A stretch of DNA of 64,000 bases. It comes from Sporisorium sorghi (lineage: Eukaryota; Basidiomycota; Ustilaginomycetes; Ustilaginales; Ustilaginaceae). Within the stretch, counting starts at the first letter, position 1; each line of letters starts with the position of its first letter. The DNA lies in NCBI GenBank assembly GCA_023212695.1, contig JALCCG010000030.1, forward strand, positions 58,649-122,648. The letters run 5' to 3'. Positions 8,794 through 18,785 of this stretch are shown in pieces. A program made the position numbers and the translations under genes. The notes beneath the pieces are model-generated. The model worked only from the letters and a program-made list of their open reading frames with translations. It had not been told where the DNA came from and did not search any database.

Positions 8794-10719
8794 CTACTGA
8801 AACGGCGTCCCGTTCCGAAACTCTACGGAGCGGACATCAGCTAACTTTTGGATCAATCGGTCATAGTTTTCCTGGCTGAGCTGAAAGCATCCTTTAAAGA
8901 TCAGAAGCCGCCTGCTGTTCACTCGGGGACCTAGCTTCCAAACAGTCACCACAGAGCCATGGTATTGATGGAGCCATCTGAGATTATCGGAGAACTCCAA
9001 CACATACCTCGCACCATCGAGCTCTGTGATCTCCTTGACCGCCCTTCCCAAGCGGTATCGTCCGACTGCAATGCTGGGGAGATCCTCGATCTGTTCCGGA
9101 TCGAGCTTCACCTGGAGAAAAGTGTCTTCAGGAAGGTTGGCTTCCTGCTTCCATCTCCGAATCGCCGCAAGAACGTCGGGGGTGAATTCTGAAACTACGT
9201 AGTAGTGGACGCTATTGATGTAGTCGGTACTCAAGAGCGCCATCTTGAGTGCGCTCATATCGTTACTTGCGCCCGTCTGCATCAGCTCTGAGATCTCCGG
9301 ATCGCGCCTCGCCATCGCAGCCAAAGTCGATGGAACCAAGTAAGACGCGTCAGGATGCGCTGTTGCAATCGAAAGCTGCAAAGGTGCGCCCTGCCACGAT
9401 TTTCTTCGAACCAAAGAGAGCCAGTAGCTTCTTCCCGTTGCTTCGTCGTGCCGTTCGAGATGAAGGAAGTCGGTGACCGAGAAGGGATAAAATCCCCAGC
9501 AGTACATGTCCCGAACGCCTCCTTCTTGATTTGGTGCAAACTCCCAAACGCTTGCGTGACTGGCGAAGCGTTTCATCGGCAGCAGCTGCATGTCGGTATT
9601 GAGAATGAAGTACAGGGCTCTAGTGCCGCCTTCAGTGCTAAGCAGAACCTGCTTCGCTTTCCTCTTCAACCAGAAGAACGATCTGTAGAATTTGTCAAGA
9701 TGTCTCGGGAACACTGCTTCCAGACGGCCTGGACCAAGTCGATTAGCGCTGGACCTGATGGTCGACTCGGATGATGCCAGGCGGTTGACGAAGTTGCCAA
9801 TTTCGGGATCGGTGCTTATCGAAACACGGAAATAACCATGCGAGAAACCGAGTGGGTCTTGGATAGCCTGACCGACGTTCTCAGCTGCATGAACCGGCAG
9901 TGGAACTGGAACGGAAGCTTGCGCCTGGTTGACTGGGCTCTGAAGATTGGAAAATCTTGACGAATATCGATGATCTCCCTCTGAATCCCGGAAGTACCGG
10001 CCAGATGGGGCTGGGGAATCTGTAGGCCGATCTGCTCCTGGATTCTGCATCCCTCCTCCTCGCACGCGAGCTGAAGATCCGGCTTCGAAGTCGTTGTTCG
10101 TTGTTCCAAAGATCGATTGCTGGCTCAGTTGAGGATCATCATTTCTGTTGCGAGGATACGGAGCATCGTTGCGGAAGAGCATGGACTGGTCGTGTTGGAG
10201 AACGGCCGCATTCGGCGACTGCATCGATGATGGCGAGAACAAGCGCGAATTGTCCTGGTGGGAGATGCCACTTCGGAAAGAAGGATCTTCTAGATGACCG
10301 ATGGGCATCTGAAATTGGGGCAAAGCATGCACCGCCGCAGGGTCGAACGGCTGTTCGGGTTGGTTAATGAGGACCGGTTGATGCACGACAGTAGGAACAT
10401 ACGTGTAGTGAAAGCCGAAACGCTCGCCAGGTGGGTGGTAATAGCCTGACGGCTGTCCAGTTGCGTACCAGAAAGGTTCACCTTGAGGCTGCGGGGGAGC
10501 TTGGTGATCTTGAATGGGGGCATGATTGCTCGAGCTACCCACAGTCGCTGCAGGCCCCTGAAAGCTGCCTTGAGGAGCGGCGTGGGCAAGGCCCGATTCT
10601 CCAGCTGCCACAGCTTCTTGAGACAGCTCGTTCAGATCGAATGTAAGTCTGTCGGGAGGAAACGGAGAGCAAAGCGCTCTGCAGAGGCAGGAGATGATGA
10701 AGAGGAGCTCGGCAATCAT
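8794..10719 (-). CDS. E2: secreted array protein, two-domain form
   Basis: 641 aa from the ATG at 10719 (MIAELLFIISCLCRALCSPFPP); the frame continues upstream without an ATG, and this start gives an ideal signal peptide. After cleavage near CSP the mature N-terminus has DLNELSQEAVAAGE, matching the DLNE...EEAV segment of E3. Then comes a Gln/Pro/Ser-rich linker to about residue 300. Domain copy 1 (about 315-450) holds TRALYFILNTDMQ, ASVWEFAPNQEGG and CWGFYPFSVTDF. Copy 2 (about 505-640) holds YRLGRAVKEITELDGARY, VVTVWKLGPRVNSRRLLIFKG and FQLSQENYDRLI. No cysteine-rich pattern. Closest relatives in the window are E1 and E3. A perfect 12-bp-arm hairpin lies about 260 bp upstream. Function unknown. 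Confidence 0.85.
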   Translation of the reverse strand: MIAELLFIISCLCRALCSPFPPDRLTFDLNELSQEAVAAGESGLAHAAPQGSFQGPAATVGSSSNHAPIQDHQAPPQPQGEPFWYATGQPSGYYHPPGERFGFHYTYVPTVVHQPVLINQPEQPFDPAAVHALPQFQMPIGHLEDPSFRSGISHQDNSRLFSPSSMQSPNAAVLQHDQSMLFRNDAPYPRNRNDDPQLSQQSIFGTTNNDFEAGSSARVRGGGMQNPGADRPTDSPAPSGRYFRDSEGDHRYSSRFSNLQSPVNQAQASVPVPLPVHAAENVGQAIQDPLGFSHGYFRVSISTDPEIGNFVNRLASSESTIRSSANRLGPGRLEAVFPRHLDKFYRSFFWLKRKAKQVLLSTEGGTRALYFILNTDMQLLPMKRFASHASVWEFAPNQEGGVRDMYCWGFYPFSVTDFLHLERHDEATGRSYWLSLVRRKSWQGAPLQLSIATAHPDASYLVPSTLAAMARRDPEISELMQTGASNDMSALKMALLSTDYINSVHYYVVSEFTPDVLAAIRRWKQEANLPEDTFLQVKLDPEQIEDLPSIAVGRYRLGRAVKEITELDGARYVLEFSDNLRWLHQYHGSVVTVWKLGPRVNSRRLLIFKGCFQLSQENYDRLIQKLADVRSVEFRNGTPFQ

Positions 10720-11244
10720 TGTGAAAAGGCGCCCAAAGCATTCGGATCGCGAAGCGAGAGAAAGGCAGAAGCAAGCTTGTTGTGGTCTTGAGCAAGCTTG
10801 AATCTTCAATCAAGTGAGGGTGAGGCTTTGTTGAGAAACCCTATGCCGAAGTACAAACGTACAGGAAGTGGTGGGACCTCATTTGCGGCTGTTGTCTCGC
10901 AACCAAGCTAACGTAGTACGAACTCGTGACAACTTGGCTTGCAGGTCGCAACCACACGTCTAGTATCCTCGATGTCGAATTGGCTCCCTCATCGAGGGAG
11001 CCAATCCTGCTGAAAGCCAAGGGGGTGACAATGGCTCATTTGCCCTGATATCAAAATGACTGATCGGCACGGACTTGCGGCGGCGACGCTGCTCCCAAGA
11101 TGCTAGCTTATCGTATGGGTAGGAGAAATCGGTTCATTGATCTCTTTTGACATGGCCTAGAACGATGTACAGGACCAAACAACAAAATGCAGGCGCGTTG
11201 AGATTCTGCGTCAAAGTCGTGGTCAGAACGAAAGAGCTGAAGGA
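10720..11244. other. Intergenic upstream of E2
   Basis: E2 promoter side and E3 3' flank. The notable feature is the perfect inverted repeat at 10979-11005. No gene seen. Confidence 0.55.
10979..11005. repeat. Perfect inverted repeat (12-bp arms, 3-nt loop)
   Basis: Arms ATTGGCTCCCTC and GAGGGAGCCAAT separated by ATC. About 260 bp upstream of the E2 start. It could be a dimeric transcription-factor site, a cruciform or a transposon footprint; none of these can be decided from sequence alone. Confidence 0.85.
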
Positions 11245-13085
11245 CTAGGGCAGCTCTGCATTATTGTATTGAAATACGGAGTCCTGCAAGCCTGAAACAG
11301 ATTCGGAAGTCAGCTGTCCGTATGAATTGCGATCAACACTGTAGAGACCTCTGCAAATCAATATTCTCCTTCCCTCGATAGCAGGCCCGAACTGCCAGAG
11401 GCCGACCACGTTTTCTCGAGAAGGTTTTATCCAATAAAACTTGGGGAAGAAGTTGAGCATGAACAGTTCGCCGTTGTCAAGCTTGATCACTTTAACCTCC
11501 TGCGGCATGCGGAACCTTTTGGATGCGACCATGTTGAAGTCCTTGATTTGCTCCTCTGGGAGCACGATTGGCTCGAACGCTTCTGGAGCGACGTTCGGCG
11601 TGCTCTTCAACCGTTCGATTAGTTGCAGCGTTCGGGGCGATTGCTGATAAACGTAAAAGTGCTGACCCGCTATCTGTGAACTGTTTTCCAGGATTTTTTC
11701 CAACTCACCGGACGCGACGAGTTCGCGCATGTCTGGATGGAGTCCTTCTATGCCCTCCAAATCGAGTGTTTTCCGCTCATCGGGAGCTAGTTTCGCTGTC
11801 TCGAAGATCTTCATCACCGAGATTGCTTTCCCGGAAGGTTGGTCTTGCCGTTCTAGCTCTTGAGTTAGTGCACGATCGGATTGTAGTAGAAATTCGCGTG
11901 CTCCGAGCGCGTTGTACTCGAACGTCGCGAAAGGGTGAAATCCGCGGAACAAGAGCGCCAATGTATCGTGGCGATTGTGAGAGGCGATCTCCCATACCCC
12001 GACGTACCTTGTGTGGCTCCTACGAAGAACCAAGCGGTAGTTGTTCAACGGGATGAGGAACAGGCTTCGCCTTCCTTCAAAATCAACCTACTTCGCAAGC
12101 TGGCGATTCGTGAAGTAATCCCGGAGAACCCGCGAAATTTATCTGCTGGCCTCAGCACTCAATGGTGTGGGGCCGGCATCTCTCGCTCGACCCAGAAGCA
12201 GAAGCTCGAAGCCTTGGAATAAACTTGTTGACTTCGTCATCGTAGAGCATATCAAGTTCAAACCTAGCGCCGGAAAAGGCGACAGGATCTCTGATGGACT
12301 GAGCTCTGATTCCTTGTTCGTCCTGTTTGACTATCCTGCCTAGTTCGGGATTCTTGATCAAACGGAGTCTGGGGTAACGTATCTTCTTGTGCTCCTGTAT
12401 CTTAGCCGCCGGTAAAAGAGGCTGATATCTGGACGAGCTTGCGGCATGGTCAGTGGGGAGGGTGATGTGGGTGCCTTGATACGACGCGACCGGCCAATTT
12501 GCGACGTGGATGGATGCATAAGAGCTCCGTTGCAGAGGAGAGCCTTCCTGATTGCGTGGCAAAGCGTTGCTGAGAGACGAGGGTCCCATTCCGGAGGAAC
12601 TACCAATGTTTTGCTCCCATTGCGTGTGCAAATGAGCTTGTGTCGGACCGCTTTGGACAGGATCGTCTGGAAAGGCTGCAATCTGCTGACGATTGCGTTT
12701 TGGTCCCGTTCCTTGTCGTTGACCTGCTTGAAACTGAAACGGAACCGGTCTCTTTGAGATCGAGCTTTCCACAAGACTAGCTCCCGTGGGAGCAAGTCGA
12801 TCAAAACTCGATGAGCCCGCGGCTTGTGATAGATCCATTCCCCGAGGTGCAGCAGGCGGCTCGACATGACGAAAAGTGGACGGCAGCGGACCGAACCCGT
12901 GCGAGAAAGTGCCCTGCAGTGGGGCTCTGCTTCCTGCTTGCCCCGTGGCTTGTGCGCCATGATCGAATCGGGATCCAGCATGAGAAGTTGGAGGTTGCAC
13001 CAGGGCATGCACGTCATCCACGGCTTCCTCAACAGCGGGCTCGTTCAAGTCGATCAAGGATCCTCGCGCAAAAATTCGAGGTCGT

Positions 13086-13116
<31 letters not shown>

Positions 13117-13118
13117 CG

Positions 13119-13167
<49 letters not shown>

Positions 13168-13230
13168 GCAGAGAGCGCAGCCAAGGAGCAAGAGCGCGCC
13201 GACGAGGTAGACGCAAATTGTCGACCTCAT
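11245..13230 (-). pseudogene. E3: broken two-domain secreted array gene
   Basis: A clear E2 relative with several lesions. From the ATG at 13230 a good signal peptide reads MRSTICVYLVGALLLLGCALC, then runs into a C tract (G on the plus strand, 13086-13166: G31, CGC, G47). As assembled, the signal-peptide frame leaves the tract and stops within about 12 codons. The conserved mature sequence (GSLIDLNEPAVEEAV) continues in the next frame. That frame ends at a TGA near 12152. Domain homology then resumes in a third reading, with two in-frame stops (near 12141 and 12090), before an intact stretch below 12048. The intact stretch contains RYVGVWEIA, FRGFHPFATF, FRMPQEVKVIKLDNG, VVGLWQFGPAIEGRRILICRG. 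No single GT-AG intron I tried repairs the middle. The tract length may be an assembly artefact; the other lesions are independent of it. Confidence 0.75.
13086..13166. repeat. Long poly-G/poly-C tract inside E3
   Basis: 31 G, then CGC, then 47 G. On the coding strand of E3 it would encode polyproline exactly where relatives have one or two prolines after signal cleavage (SPVPP, SPFPP). Confidence 0.9.
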
Positions 13231-13924
13231 GACGCTTTGAATCCTTGAGAGGGGCGGTCTTCTCAGCTCATGATGAAGCTTAAGATGGTGGAGTCGAGTC
13301 GAGATAGAAAGAGACCGAAACGGGTGCAGCTAGGAGGAAGAGGTCTCGCGGTCTGGACATTTGCACATCGAGTCACGCAAGTCTCTCAGTGACAAGTCAC
13401 GCCTGACGCAAAAGGGCGCAAAGCAGGGGAGCCTGCAAGAAAATGAAACGGTTTGCAGGTTGTGATGTGCTCTTGCTTTCCAACACCGTTGCATCTCGTC
13501 ACCGGTCGCAAGCCAGTGTCTTTCTCTTGCTGGTCACCCAATAGGGTCCCACCGGCTTCGCTGGAAGTGGGAGCTCGCACTCGCGATCAGTGCAGTTACT
13601 GTAGGCTCGAAACGGTTCGATGTCGGAGTCGGCTTCGTGCACATTTGCCTTAGCTTCATTTGACATCGGGCGAGCTTGCCTCAAAGATTCCCTCTTCTGC
13701 ATATTTCGATGCCGCCGTGACTTACTGATGTGAGTTGATGTCGGATTTAAACACAGAGCAATGTAGTGGAAGTGAACTCTGCTCCTACCATCACTCATCG
13801 GTCTTGCTCGGTGGATTGTCCGACTTGCCAATAAGCAAGCCCTAGACCCACCCATTATAGCCGTGTGCGATGCTAGGTCCGAAGGTATGAACACGAACCA
13901 AGAGGCCACGAACGGCGAACAAGG
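13231..13924. other. Intergenic upstream of E3
   Basis: E3 promoter side and E4 3' flank. No clear TATA-like box at the spacing used by the other array genes, and no supportable gene. Confidence 0.5.
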
Positions 13925-14938
13925 TCATCCCAACGTGGACTGCTTGACAAGAGCAGGCGGTGCATCGTCTCGCTCCAAGAACTTCGACCAGATACCTCTG
14001 ACGTCCAACCTCCATCTGACAACGTATCTGACAGCTAGGAGGGACTCCGTCACTCTCATTTGCACACCTGAAGTAACGCCCCATACGCCGCATAAAACGA
14101 GAGGCTGCTGGATGTTCGCTGGATCAAGAGACCAAATTGTCAATGTGCCTTGAAATGGATTCGTAGATACGAATCTGTTTGCCTTGTAGATCTTGACGAA
14201 AACGACGCGCGAGGGCAGCTGGATGGCGAACGCCCTCGACTGGTCAATGAACCAGTCATTGCTTCGAGCCGCCCTGTGATCATCGTCCGCCTGCGAGGCG
14301 ATCGGAAACATCTCTCCTTGGAACCTCGCATCGAGTTTGAGCACATGTCGTTCCATCTCTGCCATCAGCGTATCCGAGGAAAGCCAGGTATAGGTGGCTG
14401 GCAGAAGCACGATTTCTGGAAGCGTAGCCAGTGAGTATAAGTGGGCTCGAACAGGCTGTCCAGACACTACGTACGTAGACGGTTCTGCACCAGTTTTATG
14501 ACCTGAAGCGCTTGCGTGTGAGGTGCGGCCATTCGAAGAGGAAGGCGCGACGGAATCAGTGATGGAAATTGTGCTGGTCCCTCGTGTAAGAACGCCTGGC
14601 TGAGCGGGCAGCTCGACTTTTGGAGAAAGCATGGGAGGAGACGGAAGGAGACGGCGAGGCTTCGACGCACTTGCAACGTCCAATGGGGGATTCTGGTGCG
14701 AGCCGCCGACTCGCACTGAGCTAGCTGCAGCGTCAGCAGCATGCGACGCACCTGCAGAATGACCGTCTCCGTTCTCAGCTAAGTGCTTGCTGAAGTCCAA
14801 TGCTTCTCGCCATTCCATAGCCAGGAACGTTTCAAGCCAATGCGGTGATGATGGCGGCGGCGATGGTGCGGAGACCATACGCGATAAGCTCGACAGAAGA
14901 AGAAAGCAGAGTGCGCGATGGAACAGTGCGAAACGCAT
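13925..14938 (-). CDS. E4: secreted array protein, single-domain form
   Basis: 337 aa from the ATG at 14938 (MRFALFHRALCFLLLSSLSRMVSAPSP). Signal peptide to about residue 25, then a Pro-rich start and Ser/Ala-rich linker to about residue 150. The C-terminal half has the array domain: QLPSRVVFVKIY, TLTIWSLDPANIQQPLVLCGVWGV. Its tail (residues ~300-337) has no counterpart in the others. A TATA-like box lies 84-89 nt upstream of the start. Like its neighbours it has few cysteines, so disulfide-stabilised folds are unlikely. Unknown function; candidate effector by position and secretion. Confidence 0.82.
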   Translation of the reverse strand: MRFALFHRALCFLLLSSLSRMVSAPSPPPSSPHWLETFLAMEWREALDFSKHLAENGDGHSAGASHAADAAASSVRVGGSHQNPPLDVASASKPRRLLPSPPMLSPKVELPAQPGVLTRGTSTISITDSVAPSSSNGRTSHASASGHKTGAEPSTYVVSGQPVRAHLYSLATLPEIVLLPATYTWLSSDTLMAEMERHVLKLDARFQGEMFPIASQADDDHRAARSNDWFIDQSRAFAIQLPSRVVFVKIYKANRFVSTNPFQGTLTIWSLDPANIQQPLVLCGVWGVTSGVQMRVTESLLAVRYVVRWRLDVRGIWSKFLERDDAPPALVKQSTLG

Positions 14939-15749
14939 GGCGAAGGTCTTCACCAAAGTAGGGTGCAGAGGAGAATGGGATCTAGCGACAAGATTGAGCT
15001 CGGCTTTTGCAATACATGCCCTTTATATCCCCTTCCAAGTTTTGTCGGCGAAATGCACTGCTCATATATCAGACGCACCCAATACATCCAGCAATGTTTG
15101 CTGAAATCATCCGACCTTGCGTCCGGCTAAGCTCAACGACCTGCTGACCGTATCTCACACGCTCGATCACATGCTCATTCGGAGGTCGCTGCGGAGACCG
15201 GAGCCGCAAAGCGTGAAAAACTACGCTGATCCATTCTCGTCCGTTCGACAGAAACGAAAAGCTCATCGACGAACGGTTCGCATTGGGCTTGAAACGATCT
15301 CTAATACGCCCGATCGCATGTGCTAATTCTTGGGGACGAACCAGGCCCGCAACCGGATCAGCAAAAGGTTACTGTAAATTCACTGTTCTTTTTGGACCGG
15401 CATTGCCCTCGCCGGAGTCAGTTAGCGAAGCGAAAATGACACGGGCAATAGAAAGCACCTGCTCCAATCCAGCATTGCCCTCATGAAGCTAGAAGTGAGA
15501 TCGATGGAAGTTCAGGTGAAGCATGAGCTGTGTAAAATTAGGATAGACTTGTTGGTGGTACGAGGTGAATTTGATGGGGGATGAGGCCGAGCAAGCTTTG
15601 CTTGCTCCATCTATATACATGTGCGGGCATAAGCTGACAGGTGAAGTTGGAACTCCGCTCCATTCTAATGCGTCACTATGACATCAACAAGACTTTTGTA
15701 ATAAGACAGGCCTAAGGCAAAGATGAGCTCGGGAATGACGAGAGCGGAA
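14939..15749. other. Intergenic between E5 and E4
   Basis: E4 promoter side, including its TATA box, and the E5 3' flank. Nothing else recognised. Confidence 0.5.
15022..15027 (-). promoter_or_regulatory. TATA box of E4
   Basis: TATAAA on the minus strand, 84-89 nt upstream of the E4 ATG. Confidence 0.55.
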
Positions 15750-17009
15750 TCATGCAGCCTCTTGGATCTCCAAGAACTTCCGAAACGATTCCATGGTATC
15801 GTTCTTGACCTTGTACCTTGCTCTGCTTGTGCTTGCCTTCAAGGATGCAAAAAGTTCCCTCTTGATGTTGAAGCCTAAGACCCCTCGCAAGACAAGAGAA
15901 GAGCCGGACGGAGGCTGTTCGATGGTCCAAATCGTGAGTGCGCGCCTGAAATCCGTTCCTTCACTCAGAGGTGATTTCTCTAGGTACTTGACCAAGACAC
16001 GACCAGAGGACAGATTGTAGACATAGACGTCGCCGCCCGTCTTGAAGACGTTTTGATATTGTGTCTTGAACTTATTCCAGTGGATTTCTGCTGTAGCAGT
16101 GATGTCGACAAAGTCTGAAGCAGAGAATTCGGTCATTTGCTTGAAGTGTGCCACTAACTCACCGCTGAGCTTAGCCTCTGGAGCCCATCTGTTCATGAGT
16201 GGAAGCGGGATGTTAGATTCGTATTCGGGATGCCTGAAGGTAGCGTGATTTGTTGTCAGCTGATGTTCGTCAGCTTGCTCTGTTGTAGGGAGTCCAGGCG
16301 TTCGGCTGCTGGAACCAGGAGCAGCGTTCCAAGCAGCATGGCTGAACTGAGGACCAGCTGGGGCAGTGTCGCGCAGAGGAATGGAGTGATGATCGAGCCC
16401 TTCGCCGAGGAATATTGTAGGCAACTCTTGACGGAAGGCCTCTGTTTCCTCGTGAGTGGGCAGCCAGTTCTTGATGAAAGATGTATCGAGACTCAGGCTC
16501 GGAGGTGGTAGATGTTGCAGATCGCTAGGGTTGACGTACGTTTGAGAGAGAGTCTGGCCAGAGAGGCCACTTGCTGATCCGGGCTGCAAGTAGCTCTGCT
16601 GCCGGTACTGCTGACTAAAGTATAAATCGGTCCCAGCGGACCACGAAGGAGAAGGGGCGTGCGAAGCGAAGATTGGAGCAGAATACATGCCTGCTTCGGG
16701 GTGTGTAGCTAGCGGATGATATGAAGTTGCCCATTCGGAGGCCTGCGGAAACGAGGGGTAGTGAGCCGAGACTTCGTAATGATCAGGGTAAGAAAGAGAC
16801 TCGGGTAGAGGCGGAAGCTCGTCACTTTGCGGGTGTGGAACCACCATCTGTCTGGAAGCTCCAGCGAGGTCCCGGACAGCCTCTTCAGCGGCCTCGAACC
16901 CACCTGCGGGGTACCACATGGGAGCTGGTACTGGCGAAGAGAGGACCGTGCCAAGGCAGCACAGTATCAAGACGAAGCACATGGTGAGCAAGTTGCAGTG
17001 AAGGAGCAT
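15750..17009 (-). CDS. E5: secreted array protein, single-domain form
   Basis: 419 aa from the ATG at 17009 (MLLHCNLLTMCFVLILCCLGTVLSSPVPAP). Signal peptide to about residue 27, cleaved near SSP. The mature N-terminus has GFEAAEEAVRDLAGA, resembling the EEAV motif of E2/E3/E6. The linker to about residue 290 is rich in Tyr, Gln, Pro and Ser. The C-terminal domain contains GDVYVYNLSSGRVLVKYL, ALTIWTIEQPPSGSSLVLRGVLGF. Shorter tail than E4. A CATAAATA box lies about 71-76 nt upstream. Function unknown; the pattern is secretion plus a diversified linker. Confidence 0.83.
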   Translation of the reverse strand: MLLHCNLLTMCFVLILCCLGTVLSSPVPAPMWYPAGGFEAAEEAVRDLAGASRQMVVPHPQSDELPPLPESLSYPDHYEVSAHYPSFPQASEWATSYHPLATHPEAGMYSAPIFASHAPSPSWSAGTDLYFSQQYRQQSYLQPGSASGLSGQTLSQTYVNPSDLQHLPPPSLSLDTSFIKNWLPTHEETEAFRQELPTIFLGEGLDHHSIPLRDTAPAGPQFSHAAWNAAPGSSSRTPGLPTTEQADEHQLTTNHATFRHPEYESNIPLPLMNRWAPEAKLSGELVAHFKQMTEFSASDFVDITATAEIHWNKFKTQYQNVFKTGGDVYVYNLSSGRVLVKYLEKSPLSEGTDFRRALTIWTIEQPPSGSSLVLRGVLGFNIKRELFASLKASTSRARYKVKNDTMESFRKFLEIQEAA

Positions 17010-17702
17010 GCTAGGCAATTGAAAGTGAGGACAAGGATAGATTGAGAAGGAAACTCTCGTGCGACGCTGAGCTGGGGTATTTATGCCTTGGCGGTGCCTG
17101 CCACGAGGAAGCTAGTCAGAACAGAGGATCGGCGGAGTCCGTTCATATGTTGCTGTGGGACGGGATTTCCTCCCACATTCCCACCCGCCAGGGATCCCGC
17201 CACAAAATTTAATTCACTTTGTACAGTAAGTAGCAGATCGTGAGCATACAGCTCACTTCAGTTGCATGGCTGAGAAGATCACCACAGGACCACAGTTATT
17301 GCACTTCTCCTCACGGCGGTAACACAGGAACAGACAAGTTGTCGGGCCCACTTGGCAATCAATGTGGCGTGGGACTCTCATTTTGCGAACAGTCCCGCTT
17401 GTAACTTCTGCACTTACCTGCAGACTCGTCCCGCTGGACCTGGCTGATGAGTCGTCCGCAAATCTCTGTTCAGCTGCACCTGAATTGTGTGTCGAGCAAC
17501 CTCTGTCGAGCGCAATGACTTTTACTTGAAGAACAGCGGGAACACTGCATTCTCACACACTGCTCACTAGGATAGTGGGATAGGTGCTTTCTGAGCCAAC
17601 AACATTGTTTGAACAAGCACAGCCGAGCGATACAATCTTCAATGCTTTCAAGCGAAGCTACAGCGAACAGCAAACTCGAGCATTGAGCGCTTCTAAGATC
17701 TA
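17010..17702. other. Intergenic between E6 and E5
   Basis: E5 promoter side and E6 3' flank. Nothing beyond the TATA-like box recognised. Confidence 0.5.
17080..17085 (-). promoter_or_regulatory. TATA-like box of E5
   Basis: CATAAA(TA) on the minus strand, 71-76 nt upstream of the E5 ATG. Confidence 0.45.
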
Positions 17703-18785
17703 CTATGCCTCGGTAGCAAGCCGTCGTGGACGAAGATAGTAGTGTGGAGAATTTGGAAGCTGGACCGCATCGAAACTTTGAGCTTTCTGCACCAGACGCT
17801 GGAAAAATTTTCTTGGACAATGGAAAAGACCGAGGAAGGCAAGAGCATGTCCTTGGTTCGTAGTGCTCCAAGCAGAAACCTTGTTGGCGTATACGACATT
17901 TACGTCCAATGACACCCTATCGTGATACTGGACCAGCACCTCACCTTCGACTCCTTGAGAGAAGGATTGAGGGATCTTGAGCATGTAGAGGGGTGAAGTC
18001 CGTAAGAATGAGAGGCTACGACGCATATAATTCCTGAGGACTGCTGGCTCCAAGGTCTGTAAGACTTGGTCGAGCTTGTTCCGACCAGTCCAACGTGAAC
18101 CTCCTAGCTTTTTGGCTGCTCCAAGGTAGAACGTGTTGAACCACGGAGAATTGATATGCTCAGCATGCTCCGGAAGGATCATGTACCCATCAGGGCGGGT
18201 CAAAGCGGCCCGAATGTCCTTGTCAAAGCCCTGAGTAATAGGGACACGACCGTCTTCTGTGATATGCCTCGCGGGCTCCTGTCCGGGACGAAGGAGGCGC
18301 TGAGGGTCGGACGACGAGCCTTCTGCATTCTGATGGACGCGATTCTGTCTCATTGAAGAGGATGGGAGCATTGAGGTGCCAGTACTGCCTATAGACTGAT
18401 GGAACTGCGGAGAGATCTCGGCTCTCGGAGGCACGAGGCCCTCTTGCTGCATGCCACCCGCTGGGAACGGATGGTTTGGCGGATAATACGAGGTGCTCGG
18501 GGCCCAGTGGCCCTCTTGCTGCATGTCAACTGCTGGGAGCTGATAGAATGGCGGGTAGCTCGAAGTGCTCGGAGGCAAGCGGTCCCTCTGGTGCATGTCA
18601 ACAGGTGGGTGTGCCGGCCATTCTGACTGCTGCGGAGTAGGAAGTCCAAGCGTCAATTCCAAAGAGACAGGCTCGCCTTGCTCAAGAGCTTCTTCCACAA
18701 AGTTGAGATCCGAAATAGGAAGAGGGGAAGTCACGAGAGTGAACATACACCCAAAGAGGGCAACGACCCAAGGAAGCATCAACAT
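17703..18785 (-). CDS. E6: secreted array protein with 24-residue repeats
   Basis: 360 aa from the ATG at 18785 (MLMLPWVVALFGCMFTLVTSPLP). Signal peptide to about residue 20. The mature N-terminus reads LNFVEEALEQGEPVSLELTLGLP, linking the EEAL motif of E2/E5 to the LTLG motif of E7/E8. Residues ~62-133 hold three imperfect 24-residue repeats (VDMHQRDRLPPSTSSYPP..., VDMQQEGHWAPSTSYYPP..., GGMQQEGLVPPRAE...). The C-terminal domain includes HINSPWFNTFYLGAAK, EGEVLVQYHDRV, VSAWSTTNQGHALAFLGLFHC. It is intermediate between the E1-E5 and E7-E11 types. Unknown function. Confidence 0.83.
   Translation of the reverse strand: MLMLPWVVALFGCMFTLVTSPLPISDLNFVEEALEQGEPVSLELTLGLPTPQQSEWPAHPPVDMHQRDRLPPSTSSYPPFYQLPAVDMQQEGHWAPSTSYYPPNHPFPAGGMQQEGLVPPRAEISPQFHQSIGSTGTSMLPSSSMRQNRVHQNAEGSSSDPQRLLRPGQEPARHITEDGRVPITQGFDKDIRAALTRPDGYMILPEHAEHINSPWFNTFYLGAAKKLGGSRWTGRNKLDQVLQTLEPAVLRNYMRRSLSFLRTSPLYMLKIPQSFSQGVEGEVLVQYHDRVSLDVNVVYANKVSAWSTTNQGHALAFLGLFHCPRKFFQRLVQKAQSFDAVQLPNSPHYYLRPRRLATEA
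18387..18602 (-). repeat. 72-bp coding tandem repeat in E6
   Basis: Three imperfect 72-nt units starting near 18602, 18530 and 18458 (24 residues each) within the E6 linker. The GCATGTCAAC segment is shared by the first two. Confidence 0.75.

Noticed and set aside
12060..12160. A ~71-nt intron in E3 that would remove the stops
   Set aside because: The best GT...TAG pair leaves the downstream domain in the wrong frame and lacks a good donor; relatives have no intron here and the sequence inside aligns with coding sequence of E2.
13086..13166. Bacterial-style phase-variable contingency tract
   Set aside because: The position at the signal-peptide boundary is suggestive, but such switching is not established in fungi and the gene has other disabling lesions.
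12811..13248. Glycine-rich protein on the plus strand at 13 kb
   Set aside because: Produced by reading the poly-G tract; the flanks are the minus-strand E3 gene.
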